Assembly (NCBI RefSeq): GCF_016863255.1
Contig: NZ_BOON01000014.1
Span: 28,171-92,170 of the forward strand
DNA from: Planosporangium mesophilum
GTDB taxonomy: Bacteria; Actinomycetota; Actinomycetes; Mycobacteriales; Micromonosporaceae
DNA: 64,000 nt
Reading direction: 5' to 3'
Below are positions 7,819 through 16,427 of this stretch, piece after piece. How positions within the stretch are numbered: the first letter of the stretch is position 1; each line of letters starts with the position of its first letter. Below the pieces are notes generated by a model. The model had not been told where the DNA came from. It searched no databases and was given only the letters and a program-made list of their open reading frames with translations. A program made the position numbers and the translations under genes.

Positions 7819-10079
7819 CGGAGCTCGTAGACGGCCAGCCGCCCGTTGTCGTACCGGAGCGCGGCGAGCGTGGCCAGGTCGCCGGACCCGGGCGACACCT
7901 GACGGTCGACCACCAGGTAGCGCACCCGGTACCGGCGGCGCAGCTCACCGAAAAGGTCGGCGGTCGGCGCGCTGATCGCGGAGTCGTTCAGGAGCAGTCG
8001 CGGCGCGTCCCAGAAGGCGGGGACCGTCCCGCCGTTGTTGCGCGGAGCGAAGCCCCACCCCTCGACCAGGACCGAGCGTTCCGAGTACGCGCTGAGCCAG
8101 AACGACCGGGCGTCGCAGTCGGGCGGGTCGGCGGTGGCCGAGCCGGACAGGCAGTGCACGTTGGTGGCGAGTACGTCGTCGGGCCGGCTGTGGTCGCGTA
8201 CCCAGCGCGCCGCCTCCACCCGGGAGCGCGGCAGGCCGATCGCGGTGTACGGGCCGCCGTTCGGTACCCGTACCGACTTGACCACGTCCATGACCAGGCC
8301 GGGCGCGCCCGCGGCCAGGACGACGGTGAGCGCGACGAGCGGACCCCGGCCGCGCAGGCCCGGGAGCACCCGGCTGGCCGGTCGCCACAGCAGGGCGGCC
8401 ACCAGCCCGATCGCGCCGAGCCCGGCGGCGAGCTGCCAGATGGGTACCAGCGCGGCGGCCGGCCAGCCGTCGAGCGAGGGGAAGGGCTGTGGCCGGCCGG
8501 CGTACCCGATCTCCACCACCACCAGGGCCGCCGCGAGGACGACGGTACCGGCGGCCAGGGCGGCCTTCCCCTCGCGCGACAGTCGCGCCCGCTCCACGAG
8601 CGCCGCGTACCCCGCGCCGGAGAGCAGCACGCCGAAGGTGAAGCCGGCCCGGGTGAAGTACTGGCTGTTGATGCTGCCGAACGTCAGCCACAGCGCCGGC
8701 CCGGCGACCGCCCCGGCGAGCAGGAAGACGTGGGCCGGCCGCAGCCGCTCGTACCGGAGGACCGCGACGATGCCGGCGGTGCGCGCCTGCAGGTTGAGCA
8801 GGACGGCGATCCACACCGCCGGTACGAGGATCCAGGCCGGCCACTCCGGCGGCGCCGCCCAGTACCCCCGGATCTGCGCCAGCGGGTCGACGACCAGCCC
8901 GTACGTCTGGAAGTGGAACAGCGCGGCGGTGGCGAAGACCTGCGCGGCGGCGACGATCGCACCGACCGCGACCACCAGCCACGGCACCCGGCGCCGCGCC
9001 GCCAGCAGGGTCACGCCGGTGACGCCCAGCGCGACCAGGACCACCGGGAGCGAGCTGGCCTTGGCGCCGGAGGAGGCGACCGCGAGCAGCGCCACGAGCA
9101 GGTACGAGCCGGCCTTCTCGAGCACGCATGTGATCGCCGCGATGAGCGCGAGCAGCAGCACCCAGCTGTAGATCATCGACATGCCGTGCCAGACGACGAA
9201 CGTCGCCTGGGTACCGAACGGCGCCGTCACCGGGTCGGTGAAGTTGAACTCGCCGACGACCCAGAACAGGGCGGCCGCCGCGGCGCCGGCGTACGGCCGC
9301 CCGCTGATCCGCCATCCCACCACGGCCGTGAGCAGGACGGCGGCGGCGCACAGGCCGGGGATCGCCAGCCGCAGCGCGACCACCGGCAGGTCGATGTGGC
9401 CGATCAGGCTGACGCTCGCCATGTGGGCGTAGCCGAACCAGTGGTAGTACAGCGGCTCGCCCGCCACCTGCGGCAGTTGCGGCGGGAACTGGTGCTTGGC
9501 GTTGCCGGCGAGCGACAACTGGTACGCGAGATCGAGGTACTGCCGGGTGTCCTCGGACGTCGGCAGGATCGGGTTGCGCGCGAGGAACACCTGCGACAGG
9601 TACAGGGTGAAGAAGGTCGTCGCCCCGGCCACCGACCACGACCAGCCCAGCGGGGTCGGGGTGTAGCCGTGCACCCGCCAGTGCCGGCGCAGGCGCGGTA
9701 CCGCCGCGAACAGCGCCACGATCACGGCCGGCCACAGCGCCAGCCACGACCGCAGGTCGAGCGCGGAGAAGGTGGCCCACGCGGCCAGCTCCAGCGCGAG
9801 CCCGACCGCGATGCCCATCGCGACGTCCTCGACGAAGGTACGCGGGGTCGGGCGCAGCCACCGGTAGACCAGCGTGCCGGGGAGCGCGACTGCGAAGAGC
9901 ACGTAGGCGGCGTACCGGAGCAGGTCCGGCGCCGGGGTGCCGGTCGCCAGCAGGACGCCGGCCAGCGCGCCGACGCCTGCTCCGGCCGGCAGCCAGCGCC
10001 ACGCCGCCGTGGTACCGGCCCGCTGCCCGGGACCTGCCGGCTCGCGCGCAGCCACCCGGGTGGGCGCCGAATCCTCCAT
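7815..10079 (-). CDS. large polytopic membrane protein, GT-C-like
   Basis: A 754-residue membrane protein with a dozen or more hydrophobic segments from residue 29 to about 600 and a soluble C-terminal domain. After the first helices a loop reads LPTSEDTRQYLDLAYQLS, and another reads GEPLYYHWFGYAHMA. Acidic and aromatic loops of this kind are seen in GT-C-type glycosyltransferases, but I cannot assign a family. It is the third large membrane protein of the block and converges on the DUF2079 gene with shared stop bases. An undecaprenyl- or polyprenyl-linked sugar transfer role is inference. Confidence 0.78.
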   Translation of the reverse strand: MEDSAPTRVAAREPAGPGQRAGTTAAWRWLPAGAGVGALAGVLLATGTPAPDLLRYAAYVLFAVALPGTLVYRWLRPTPRTFVEDVAMGIAVGLALELAAWATFSALDLRSWLALWPAVIVALFAAVPRLRRHWRVHGYTPTPLGWSWSVAGATTFFTLYLSQVFLARNPILPTSEDTRQYLDLAYQLSLAGNAKHQFPPQLPQVAGEPLYYHWFGYAHMASVSLIGHIDLPVVALRLAIPGLCAAAVLLTAVVGWRISGRPYAGAAAAALFWVVGEFNFTDPVTAPFGTQATFVVWHGMSMIYSWVLLLALIAAITCVLEKAGSYLLVALLAVASSGAKASSLPVVLVALGVTGVTLLAARRRVPWLVVAVGAIVAAAQVFATAALFHFQTYGLVVDPLAQIRGYWAAPPEWPAWILVPAVWIAVLLNLQARTAGIVAVLRYERLRPAHVFLLAGAVAGPALWLTFGSINSQYFTRAGFTFGVLLSGAGYAALVERARLSREGKAALAAGTVVLAAALVVVEIGYAGRPQPFPSLDGWPAAALVPIWQLAAGLGAIGLVAALLWRPASRVLPGLRGRGPLVALTVVLAAGAPGLVMDVVKSVRVPNGGPYTAIGLPRSRVEAARWVRDHSRPDDVLATNVHCLSGSATADPPDCDARSFWLSAYSERSVLVEGWGFAPRNNGGTVPAFWDAPRLLLNDSAISAPTADLFGELRRRYRVRYLVVDRQVSPGSGDLATLAALRYDNGRLAVYELR

Positions 10080-10195
10080 GTATGTTCACCGCCGGTGTCC
10101 GTGCCTGTGGCAGCGCCCCTGCCTGCCCGTACGGCGCGCCAGCACATGCTACGGCGCCGGGGCGAGGGGCGTGGACAGCCTCCGGGTTCCCCCGT

Positions 10196-10229
10196 GCAAC
10201 AACGTTGCGTCAGATCCTGATCTACGCAA
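10196..10229. promoter_or_regulatory. candidate operator upstream of rocD
   Basis: The 344-base gap 10080-10423 holds a nested dyad. GCAAC and GTTGC flank ACAAC/AAC at 10196-10208. Then TTGCGT-C-AGATC and GATCT-ACGCAA form an 11-bp inverted repeat with one bulged base around a 2-base centre (10205-10229). Both use the half-site TTGCG/CGCAA. The dyad lies about 195 bases before the rocD start and 120 before the divergent membrane gene. An AT-rich stretch at 10345-10375 could hold a promoter. Regulator unknown. Confidence 0.45.
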
Positions 10230-10423
10230 CAAACCGCCGGTACCGCGCAAGGCGAAGCAATGGCTCGCCCGGCCGGGCACCCTTACATTCGACGGAATGT
10301 CACCGAGCGGCCGGCCGGCAGGGCCGCTCGGACCGACGTCATGGACGAAAAATCCCTTTCACATAGAATTTCGACGACTGCGCGAAGCTGGGCCGAGCGC
10401 TGGACGCAGCAGGAGGTACGCCG

Positions 10424-11638
10424 ATGACCGCCGTCTTCCCCGACCTGACGACCCCCGCGGTCGCCGAGGCCGAGCACTGGACCGCCCACAACTACCACCC
10501 GTTGCCGGTGGTCGTCGCCGACGCCTCCGGCGCGTGGGTCACCGATGTCGACGGCAGGCGGTACCTCGACTGCCTGGCCGGCTACTCCGCCCTCAACTTC
10601 GGCCACCGGCACCCGGTGCTGATCTCGGCGGCCCGGGAGCAGCTGGACCGGGTGACCCTGACCAGCCGCGCGTTCCTGCACGACCAGTTCGGCCCGTTCT
10701 GCCGGGAGCTGGCGGAGCTGTGCGACATGGACCTGGTCCTGCCCATGAACACCGGCGCCGAGGCGGTCGAGACCGCGATCAAGGTCGCCCGCAAGTGGGG
10801 GTACCGCGTCAAGGGTGTACCTGACGGGAAGGCCACCATCGTGGTCGCCGAGAACAACTTCCACGGGCGTACGACCACGATTGTCAGCTTCTCCACCGAC
10901 CCGGACGCCTACCGTGACTACGGGCCGTTCACGCCCGGGTTCCGGATCGTCCCGTACGGCGACCTGGCCGCTCTCTCGGCGGCCGTCGACGACACGACGG
11001 TCGCGGTCCTGATCGAGCCGATCCAGGGCGAGGCCGGTGTCCTCGTGCCGCCGCCGGACTACCTGCCCGGGATCCGTGCTCTCTGCTCCGAGCGGAACGT
11101 GCTGTTCATCGCCGACGAGGTGCAGTCCGGGCTGGGCCGCACCGGGGCGACGTTCGCCTGCGAGCACGAGGGCGTCAAGCCCGACATGTACGTGCTGGGC
11201 AAGGCCCTCGGCGGCGGCGTCGTGCCGGTGTCCGCCGTCGCCTCCTCCCGCGAGGTTCTCGGCGTGCTGCGGCCGGGGGAGCACGGCTCCACCTTCGGCG
11301 GCAACCCCCTCGCCTGCGCGGTGGGGCGCGCCGTGGTGGGGCTGCTCCAGAGCGGGGAGTACCAGGAGCGCGCCCGTGAGCTGGGTTCGCGGCTGCACGA
11401 GGGGCTCGGGAAGCTGGTGGGCCAGGGACTGACGGCGGTACGGGGCCGGGGCCTGTGGGCCGGGCTGGACATCGACCCGGCGCTGATGACGGGGCGGGAG
11501 GCGTGTGAGCGGCTCGCGGCCGAGCACGGCATCCTGGCCAAGGACACCCACGGCTCGACGATCCGCCTCGCGCCGCCGCTGGTGGTCACGCCCGAAGAGG
11601 TGGACCTGGCGGTAGACGCCATCGCCGCGATTCTCTGA
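10424..11638 (+). CDS. rocD: ornithine aminotransferase
   Basis: A 404-residue class III pyridoxal-phosphate aminotransferase. It converts ornithine and 2-oxoglutarate to glutamate semialdehyde and glutamate in arginine/ornithine catabolism. N-terminal NYHPLPVVV and GYSALNFGHRHP are typical of ornithine aminotransferase. NTGAEAVETA lies near 110, NNFHGRTT near 146, DEVQSGLGRTG at 231-241, and the PLP lysine is K260 in VLGKALGGG. GEHGSTFGGNPLACAV follows. The start follows AGGAGG by 6 bases. The gene stands alone, converging on galK across a hairpin, with a palindromic element upstream. Confidence 0.95.
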   Translation: MTAVFPDLTTPAVAEAEHWTAHNYHPLPVVVADASGAWVTDVDGRRYLDCLAGYSALNFGHRHPVLISAAREQLDRVTLTSRAFLHDQFGPFCRELAELCDMDLVLPMNTGAEAVETAIKVARKWGYRVKGVPDGKATIVVAENNFHGRTTTIVSFSTDPDAYRDYGPFTPGFRIVPYGDLAALSAAVDDTTVAVLIEPIQGEAGVLVPPPDYLPGIRALCSERNVLFIADEVQSGLGRTGATFACEHEGVKPDMYVLGKALGGGVVPVSAVASSREVLGVLRPGEHGSTFGGNPLACAVGRAVVGLLQSGEYQERARELGSRLHEGLGKLVGQGLTAVRGRGLWAGLDIDPALMTGREACERLAAEHGILAKDTHGSTIRLAPPLVVTPEEVDLAVDAIAAIL

Positions 11639-11679
11639 CCGATCTCGAAGCGGGGGGTGGGCGCGCGCCGGAAAGCAAT

Positions 11680-11717
11680 CTGCCCGCCCGGGGCGACGAA
11701 TCGTCCCGGACGGGCAG
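11680..11717. terminator. bidirectional terminator hairpin
   Basis: CTGCCCG at 11680 pairs with CGGGCAG at 11711-11717, and inside it CGGG-GCGACG pairs with CGTCCCGG around AAT. It lies between the convergent rocD and galK genes and can act on both strands. Confidence 0.6.
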
Positions 11718-11805
11718 TGCTGGCTCACCCCCACAGCGGCCTACACGAATTCACCCATGCTCGCCCGCACCGTGTCAACACGGACGAACAATTGCGCAAT
11801 GCGGA

Positions 11806-12939
11806 TCACGTCCGCCGGACCCCTTCGCCCGGGGTCACGACGAACGAGTCCGGGGCGGTGAAGCCGGCCGACGCGAAGGCCGACGCGACGGCCGACGAGA
11901 CCGCCTCCGCACGGGAAGCGTCCACCAGGGCGAGCACGCAGCCACCGAAGCCGCCACCGGTCATGCGCGCCCCGTACGCGCCGGCCTCCAGGGCCGCCGA
12001 GACCGCGGTGTCGACCTCCGGCACGGTGATCTCGAAGTCGTCGCGCATCGACTCGTGGGACGCGGTCATCAGCGGGCCGATGCCGGCGATGTCGCCGGCG
12101 CGCAGCAGGTCGACGGTGTCGAGTACCCGCTGGTTCTCGGTCACGACGTGGCGGACCCGGCGTGCGGAGACCTCGTCCAGGCGCGCCAGCGCGCCGGGCA
12201 GGGCAGCCGCGGAGACATCCCGCAGGGCGGCCACGCCCAGAACCCGCGCGGCCGCCTCACACGCCGCGCGCCGATTCGCGTACTCGCCGTCGACGTGCCG
12301 GTGCGGCGCGTTGGTGTTGACGACCAGTACCGCCAGCCCGGCCGCGGCGACGTCGAACGGGATGTGCTCGACGTCGAGGGTGCGGCAGTCGAGGAAGAGC
12401 GCGTGGCCGGCCCGTGACAGCGTCGACGCCGACTGGTCCATGATCCCGGTCGGCGCGCCGACGTACTCGTTCTCGGCGCGCTGCGCGAGCCGGACCAGCT
12501 TCTGGTCGGGGACCGACGCGCCGGCGAGGTCGACCAGTGCCGCCATGACGGCACACTCGATCGCGGCCGACGACGAGAGGCCGGCGCCGACGGGTACGTC
12601 GCTGGCGATCGTGATCCGGGCCGCCGGCACGTCGACGCCGGCCTCCCGCAGCGCCCACACGACCCCGGCCACGTAGGCGGCCCAGTCGGTCACCCCGCCG
12701 GGCTTCAGGTCGTCCTCGCCGAACGAGACCGCACCGTCGTGCCCCTCGGAACAGACCGTCCAGCCAGCGTCCGCGGGCAGCACCGCCGCGGCGGTGACCT
12801 GGGGGAGCGCGAAGGGCAGCACGTACCCGTCGTTGTAGTCGGTGTGCTCGCCGATCAGGTTGACCCGGCCGGGTGCCACCCAGACGGCGGCCGGCTCGGC
12901 CCCGGACAGCCGAGCCGCCCGTTCGGACGGGGACGTCAC
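11806..12939 (-). CDS. galK: galactokinase
   Basis: A 377-residue GHMP kinase that phosphorylates galactose at C1, the first step of the Leloir pathway. It has the galactokinase signature GRVNLIGEHTDYNDG at 24-38, the phosphate loop PVGAGLSSSAA at 116-126, catalytic Asp168 in GIMDQ, and the third GHMP motif ARMTGGGFGGC near 330. Length fits the family. The GTG start overlaps the galT stop as GTGA, so it is co-translated with galT. It is the last gene of the regulator-galT-galK unit. The reading frame stays open upstream through galT, but that is not part of the protein. Confidence 0.96.
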   Translation of the reverse strand: MTSPSERAARLSGAEPAAVWVAPGRVNLIGEHTDYNDGYVLPFALPQVTAAAVLPADAGWTVCSEGHDGAVSFGEDDLKPGGVTDWAAYVAGVVWALREAGVDVPAARITIASDVPVGAGLSSSAAIECAVMAALVDLAGASVPDQKLVRLAQRAENEYVGAPTGIMDQSASTLSRAGHALFLDCRTLDVEHIPFDVAAAGLAVLVVNTNAPHRHVDGEYANRRAACEAAARVLGVAALRDVSAAALPGALARLDEVSARRVRHVVTENQRVLDTVDLLRAGDIAGIGPLMTASHESMRDDFEITVPEVDTAVSAALEAGAYGARMTGGGFGGCVLALVDASRAEAVSSAVASAFASAGFTAPDSFVVTPGEGVRRT

Positions 12940-14009
12940 AGCTCCACCTCCCGCAGCCGCTGCGCGGCCTGCTCCGGGCGTACGTCGTTGATGAACACGC
13001 CCATCCCCGACTCCGAACCGGCGAGGTACTTCAGCTTGCCGGGCGCCCGCTGGCTGCTGAACACCTGAAGGTGCAGGTAGGACAGGTCGCGGTCGACGCG
13101 TACCGGCGCCTGGTGCCAGGCGGAGATGTAGGGCATCGGGAACCCGAACAGCCCGTCGAGGCGGCGCAGCACCTCCAGGTACGCCGGCCCGAACGCGTCG
13201 CGCTCCTCGGCCGACAGGGCGGGAAGATCGGGCACCCGGCGGTTCGGGTACAGGTGGATCTCGTACGGCCAGCGCGCGGTCGCCGGCACGAACGCCGTCC
13301 AGTGCTCGTTCTGTACGATCACCCGCTCGCCCGAGGAACGCTCGGCGGCGAGCACGTCGGCGAACAGGTTCCCGCCCGAGTACCGGCGCGCCGAGTCGAG
13401 CATCCGCCGGCTCCGGGGCGTGACGAACGGGTACGCGTAGATCTGTCCGTGCGGGTGGTGCAGCGTCACGCCGATCGCCTCGCCCCGGTTCTCGAAGCAG
13501 AACACCTGCTCGACGCCGGGGAGCGTGTTCAGTTCGGCGGTGCGGTCGGCCCACGCCTCCATGACCAGGCGGACCCGCGACGGGGTCAGCGACGCGAACG
13601 ACGCGTCGTGGTCGGAGGTGAAGCAGACCACCTCGCAGCGGCCGTACCCGATCCGGGTGTCGGTCAGCCCGGGCAGGTGCGGTGGGTCGACCTCGCCCTC
13701 GCGGTGGGAGAACGACGGGAACCGGTTCTCGAACACCGCCACGTCGTAGTCGTACGCGGGGATCTCGCTCGACCGGGTCGGCGTGGACGGGCAGAGGGGG
13801 CACTGGTCGGACGGCGGCAGGAAGGTACGGGTCTGCCGGTGGGCCGCGATCGCGACCCACTCGTCCAGGATCGGGTCGTAGCGGATCTCCGACGCCGCGG
13901 GTGGCGGTGGCAGGTGCCGGCGGTCCTGCTGGTCGCGCACCACCGCGTCGTTGTCGTCGAAATAGATCAGCTCCCGGCCGTCGGCCAGGTGCGTTACGGT
14001 GCGTTTCAC
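12936..14009 (-). CDS. galT: galactose-1-phosphate uridylyltransferase
   Basis: A 357-residue class I HIT-superfamily GalT, exchanging UDP between glucose-1-P and galactose-1-P. Zn-site cysteines C70 and C73 (CPLC), the substrate strand FENRFPSFS near 94 and the active-site H185-P-H187-GQ with the uridylylated histidine are all present, as is a C-terminal Zn-binding His region (YEIHLYPNR). The GTG start overlaps the DeoR-family regulator stop (GTGA). galE is not in the window, so UDP-galactose 4-epimerase must be encoded elsewhere. Confidence 0.96.
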   Translation of the reverse strand: MKRTVTHLADGRELIYFDDNDAVVRDQQDRRHLPPPPAASEIRYDPILDEWVAIAAHRQTRTFLPPSDQCPLCPSTPTRSSEIPAYDYDVAVFENRFPSFSHREGEVDPPHLPGLTDTRIGYGRCEVVCFTSDHDASFASLTPSRVRLVMEAWADRTAELNTLPGVEQVFCFENRGEAIGVTLHHPHGQIYAYPFVTPRSRRMLDSARRYSGGNLFADVLAAERSSGERVIVQNEHWTAFVPATARWPYEIHLYPNRRVPDLPALSAEERDAFGPAYLEVLRRLDGLFGFPMPYISAWHQAPVRVDRDLSYLHLQVFSSQRAPGKLKYLAGSESGMGVFINDVRPEQAAQRLREVEL

Positions 14010-14794
14010 TCTTGATCTCCCGTTACGTCGGCGACGATCAGGTCGCCGACGCGTTCGTTCAGTTGTATCCGCGCCTCCTCGGGCAGGCCCGAGTCGGTGA
14101 TGAGGACGTCGGCGTCCTCCAGTGGTGCGATGGTGGCGATGCCCACCGTCTCCCACTTGGTGTGATCGGCCAGGACGACCAGCCGGCGGGCCGCCGCCAC
14201 CAGCAGCCGGTTGGTCCCGGCCTCCATCAGGTTCGGGGTGGTGAACCCGGTGCGCGGGCTCATCCCGTGTACGCCGAGGAAGAGCACGTCGACGTTCAGC
14301 GAGGCGATCGCGGCCTCCGCGACCGGGCCGGCGAGCGCGTCCGACGGGGTGCGGATGCCGCCGGTGAGCACCACCGTCTGGTCGGAGCGGCCGGAGCGGT
14401 AGAGCGCGTCGGCGACCGGGATCGAGTTGGTCACCACGGTCAGGCCGGGCACGTCCAGGAGGAGTGCGGCGAGCGCCGCCGTGGTCGTACCCGCCGACAG
14501 CGCGACCGCCGTACCGGGCTCGACCAGCCGCGCGGCCCGGGCGGCGATCTCGGCCTTCTCGGTACGTTGCCGGACCGACTTCGCGTCGAAGCCCGGTTCC
14601 TCGGTCGATCCCGGGCCGGCGACGGTGGCGCCGCCGTGCACCTTGTCGACCAGGCCCCGCTCGGAGAGCGCCTCCAGGTCGCGGCGGATGGTCATGTCCG
14701 AGACGCCGAACTGCCGTACCAGCTGGCTGACCCGCACGCCGCCCTGACGCCGTACCAGGTCGAGGATCGCCGACTGCCGCTGCTGGGCGAGCAT
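14006..14794 (-). CDS. DeoR-family transcriptional regulator
   Basis: A 262-residue sugar-phosphate-sensing regulator. The N-terminal DeoR helix-turn-helix reads RQSAILDLVRRQGGVRVSQL, then FGVSDMTIRRDLEAL. It is followed by a DeoRC sensor domain with the phosphate-binding ALSAGTTTAALAALL and GIRTPSDALAGP motifs. The start at 14794 is preceded by GGAAGGGGG; an upstream in-frame ATG at 14827 has no such site. It is the first gene of the galactose operon and divergent from the importer and alpha-galactosidase, so it most likely represses both arms, released by a galactose phosphate (inference). Confidence 0.9.
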   Translation of the reverse strand: MLAQQRQSAILDLVRRQGGVRVSQLVRQFGVSDMTIRRDLEALSERGLVDKVHGGATVAGPGSTEEPGFDAKSVRQRTEKAEIAARAARLVEPGTAVALSAGTTTAALAALLLDVPGLTVVTNSIPVADALYRSGRSDQTVVLTGGIRTPSDALAGPVAEAAIASLNVDVLFLGVHGMSPRTGFTTPNLMEAGTNRLLVAAARRLVVLADHTKWETVGIATIAPLEDADVLITDSGLPEEARIQLNERVGDLIVADVTGDQE

Positions 14795-15104
14795 CACGGA
14801 CCCCCTTCCCGTCGGCGCCGGACACACCGCGGCGGCCAGAAGTCAACAAATCCGAACAGTACCTCACCTCCGCTCCGGGCCTCGCTCACCCGGTCGCGTA
14901 ATACATCGGATGTGTTCACCCAATCGTTACGCACGCAGGACCGGAAAACTTTACTTACAAAAGACCATCAATATGGACATAGAGTAACGTTGATGCGTCG
15001 ACGGCCATTGACTTTGCTGAGCGGGAGATTCAATGTGCGTCTTCTGAAGGTTCACGTTTGTTTCTGTGTTTCCCCGTGTACTTCGGCGTGGATCAGGAGG
15101 GGCC
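14795..15104. promoter_or_regulatory. divergent control region of galactose module
   Basis: 310 bases between the DeoR regulator and the importer genes. An AT-rich tract at 14941-14995 is unusual for this genome. TTGACT at 15008 with ATTCAAT about 17 bases on may be a promoter for the importer. Two GTTCAC words (near 14913 and 15050) and AGTCAACAAATCC near 14842 are possible operator parts, but no clean palindrome is visible. Confidence 0.4.
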
Positions 15105-16427
15105 ATGGCCCAGTACCCAGCCGGCCAGTCACCGGCGCCAAGCACCGTCGGCCACCCGTCGCGCCGGGCCGTGCTCCGTGGCTCGACGCTCGCGGCCGGC
15201 GCCGTCACCCTGCCCGGCCTGCTGGCCGCCTGTGGGGGCGGTGCGGGCGGAGATGCCGGCGACAAGACGGTGTCCTTCGGTTCCAACCATTCCGACCCGG
15301 TCGACAAGGCGGCGATGGAAGCCTCGCTCAAGGCCTACGAAGCCAAGTCCGGCAAGACCGTCAAGATCAACACGGTCTCGCACAACGACTTCCAGACCAA
15401 CATCAGCCGGTACCTGCAGGGCAACCCGGACGACGTGTTCTCCTGGTTCGCCGGCAACCGCATGCAGTTCTTCGCCAAGAAGGGCCTCGCCGCCGACATC
15501 TCCGACATCTGGCAGGGCTTCGACGGGTTCACGCCCGCGCTGAAGGCCGCGTCCACCGGCGAGGACAACAAGCAGTACTTCGTGCCGTTCTACTACTACC
15601 CGTGGGCGGTCTTCTACCGCAAAAGCGTGTGGCAGCAGCGCGGCTACCAGGCCCCGAAGACGTGGGATGAATACAGGGCCCTCGCCGCCAGGATGAAAAG
15701 CGACGGCCTGATCCCGATCTCGCTCGGCGACAAGGACGGCTGGCCGGCGATGGGCACCTTCGACTACATCGACATGCGGCTCAACGGGTACGACTTCCAC
15801 ATCAGCCTGATGGCGGGCAAGGAGGACTGGACCGGCCCGAAGGTCAAGGGCGTCTTCGACACGTGGAAGTCGATCCTCGCCTACACCCAGGAGGCGCCCA
15901 ACGGCCGCACCTGGCAGGAGGCCGCCAACACGCTGGTGAACAAGCAGGCGGGCATGCACACGCTCGGGATGTTCGTCGGCCAGCAGTTCAAGCCCGAGGA
16001 GCTCGACGACCTCGACTACTTCCCGTACCCGGTGATCGACCCGGCGAACGGGCAGGACGCGGTCGAGGCGCCCATCGACGGTTTCATGGTCTCCAAGAAG
16101 GCCAAGAACCTGGCCGGGGCCAAGGACCTGATGAAGTTCCTGGCGGGCCCACAGGCCGAGGACGCCTTCCTGAAGGTCTTCCCCAGCAACGTCGCCTGCC
16201 ACGCCAAGGCCGATACCGCCTCCTACAACGCGCTGCAGAAGAAGGCGGTCGAGCTGGTCAGCGGCGCCAAGCACATCTCGCAATTCATGGACCGCGACAC
16301 CCGGCCGGACTTCGCGCAGACCGTGATGATCCCGGCGATCCAGCAGTTCCTCGGCAACCCCAATGACGTCGACAACATCCTCAGGAGCATCGAGGCGCAG
16401 AAGAAGACCATCTTCGCTGCCGAGTGA
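15105..16427 (+). CDS. sugar ABC transporter substrate-binding lipoprotein
   Basis: A 440-residue family 1 extracellular solute-binding protein. The N-terminus has a twin-arginine-like SRRAVLRG at 19-26, a hydrophobic segment and a lipobox ending LLAAC with lipidated Cys43, so it is anchored outside the membrane. The mature part has the usual sugar-binder pattern (SHNDFQTNISRYLQG, WAVFYRKSVWQQRG). The ATG at 15105 follows AGGAGGGG. It heads an importer operon with two permeases and an alpha-galactosidase, so melibiose, raffinose or related alpha-galactosides are the likely ligands (inference). Confidence 0.93.
   Translation: MAQYPAGQSPAPSTVGHPSRRAVLRGSTLAAGAVTLPGLLAACGGGAGGDAGDKTVSFGSNHSDPVDKAAMEASLKAYEAKSGKTVKINTVSHNDFQTNISRYLQGNPDDVFSWFAGNRMQFFAKKGLAADISDIWQGFDGFTPALKAASTGEDNKQYFVPFYYYPWAVFYRKSVWQQRGYQAPKTWDEYRALAARMKSDGLIPISLGDKDGWPAMGTFDYIDMRLNGYDFHISLMAGKEDWTGPKVKGVFDTWKSILAYTQEAPNGRTWQEAANTLVNKQAGMHTLGMFVGQQFKPEELDDLDYFPYPVIDPANGQDAVEAPIDGFMVSKKAKNLAGAKDLMKFLAGPQAEDAFLKVFPSNVACHAKADTASYNALQKKAVELVSGAKHISQFMDRDTRPDFAQTVMIPAIQQFLGNPNDVDNILRSIEAQKKTIFAAE

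Noticed and set aside
6876..10220. Plus-strand open frame of about 1100 codons over the membrane-protein genes
   Set aside because: Arg/Gly/Pro-rich composition, out of frame with DUF2079 and antisense to the 754-residue protein; no ribosome site or motif.
11806..13860. Apparent galactokinase fusion of 684 residues
   Set aside because: The upstream part is the galT gene read in another frame; the GTG at 12939 gives a full-length galactokinase overlapping the galT stop.
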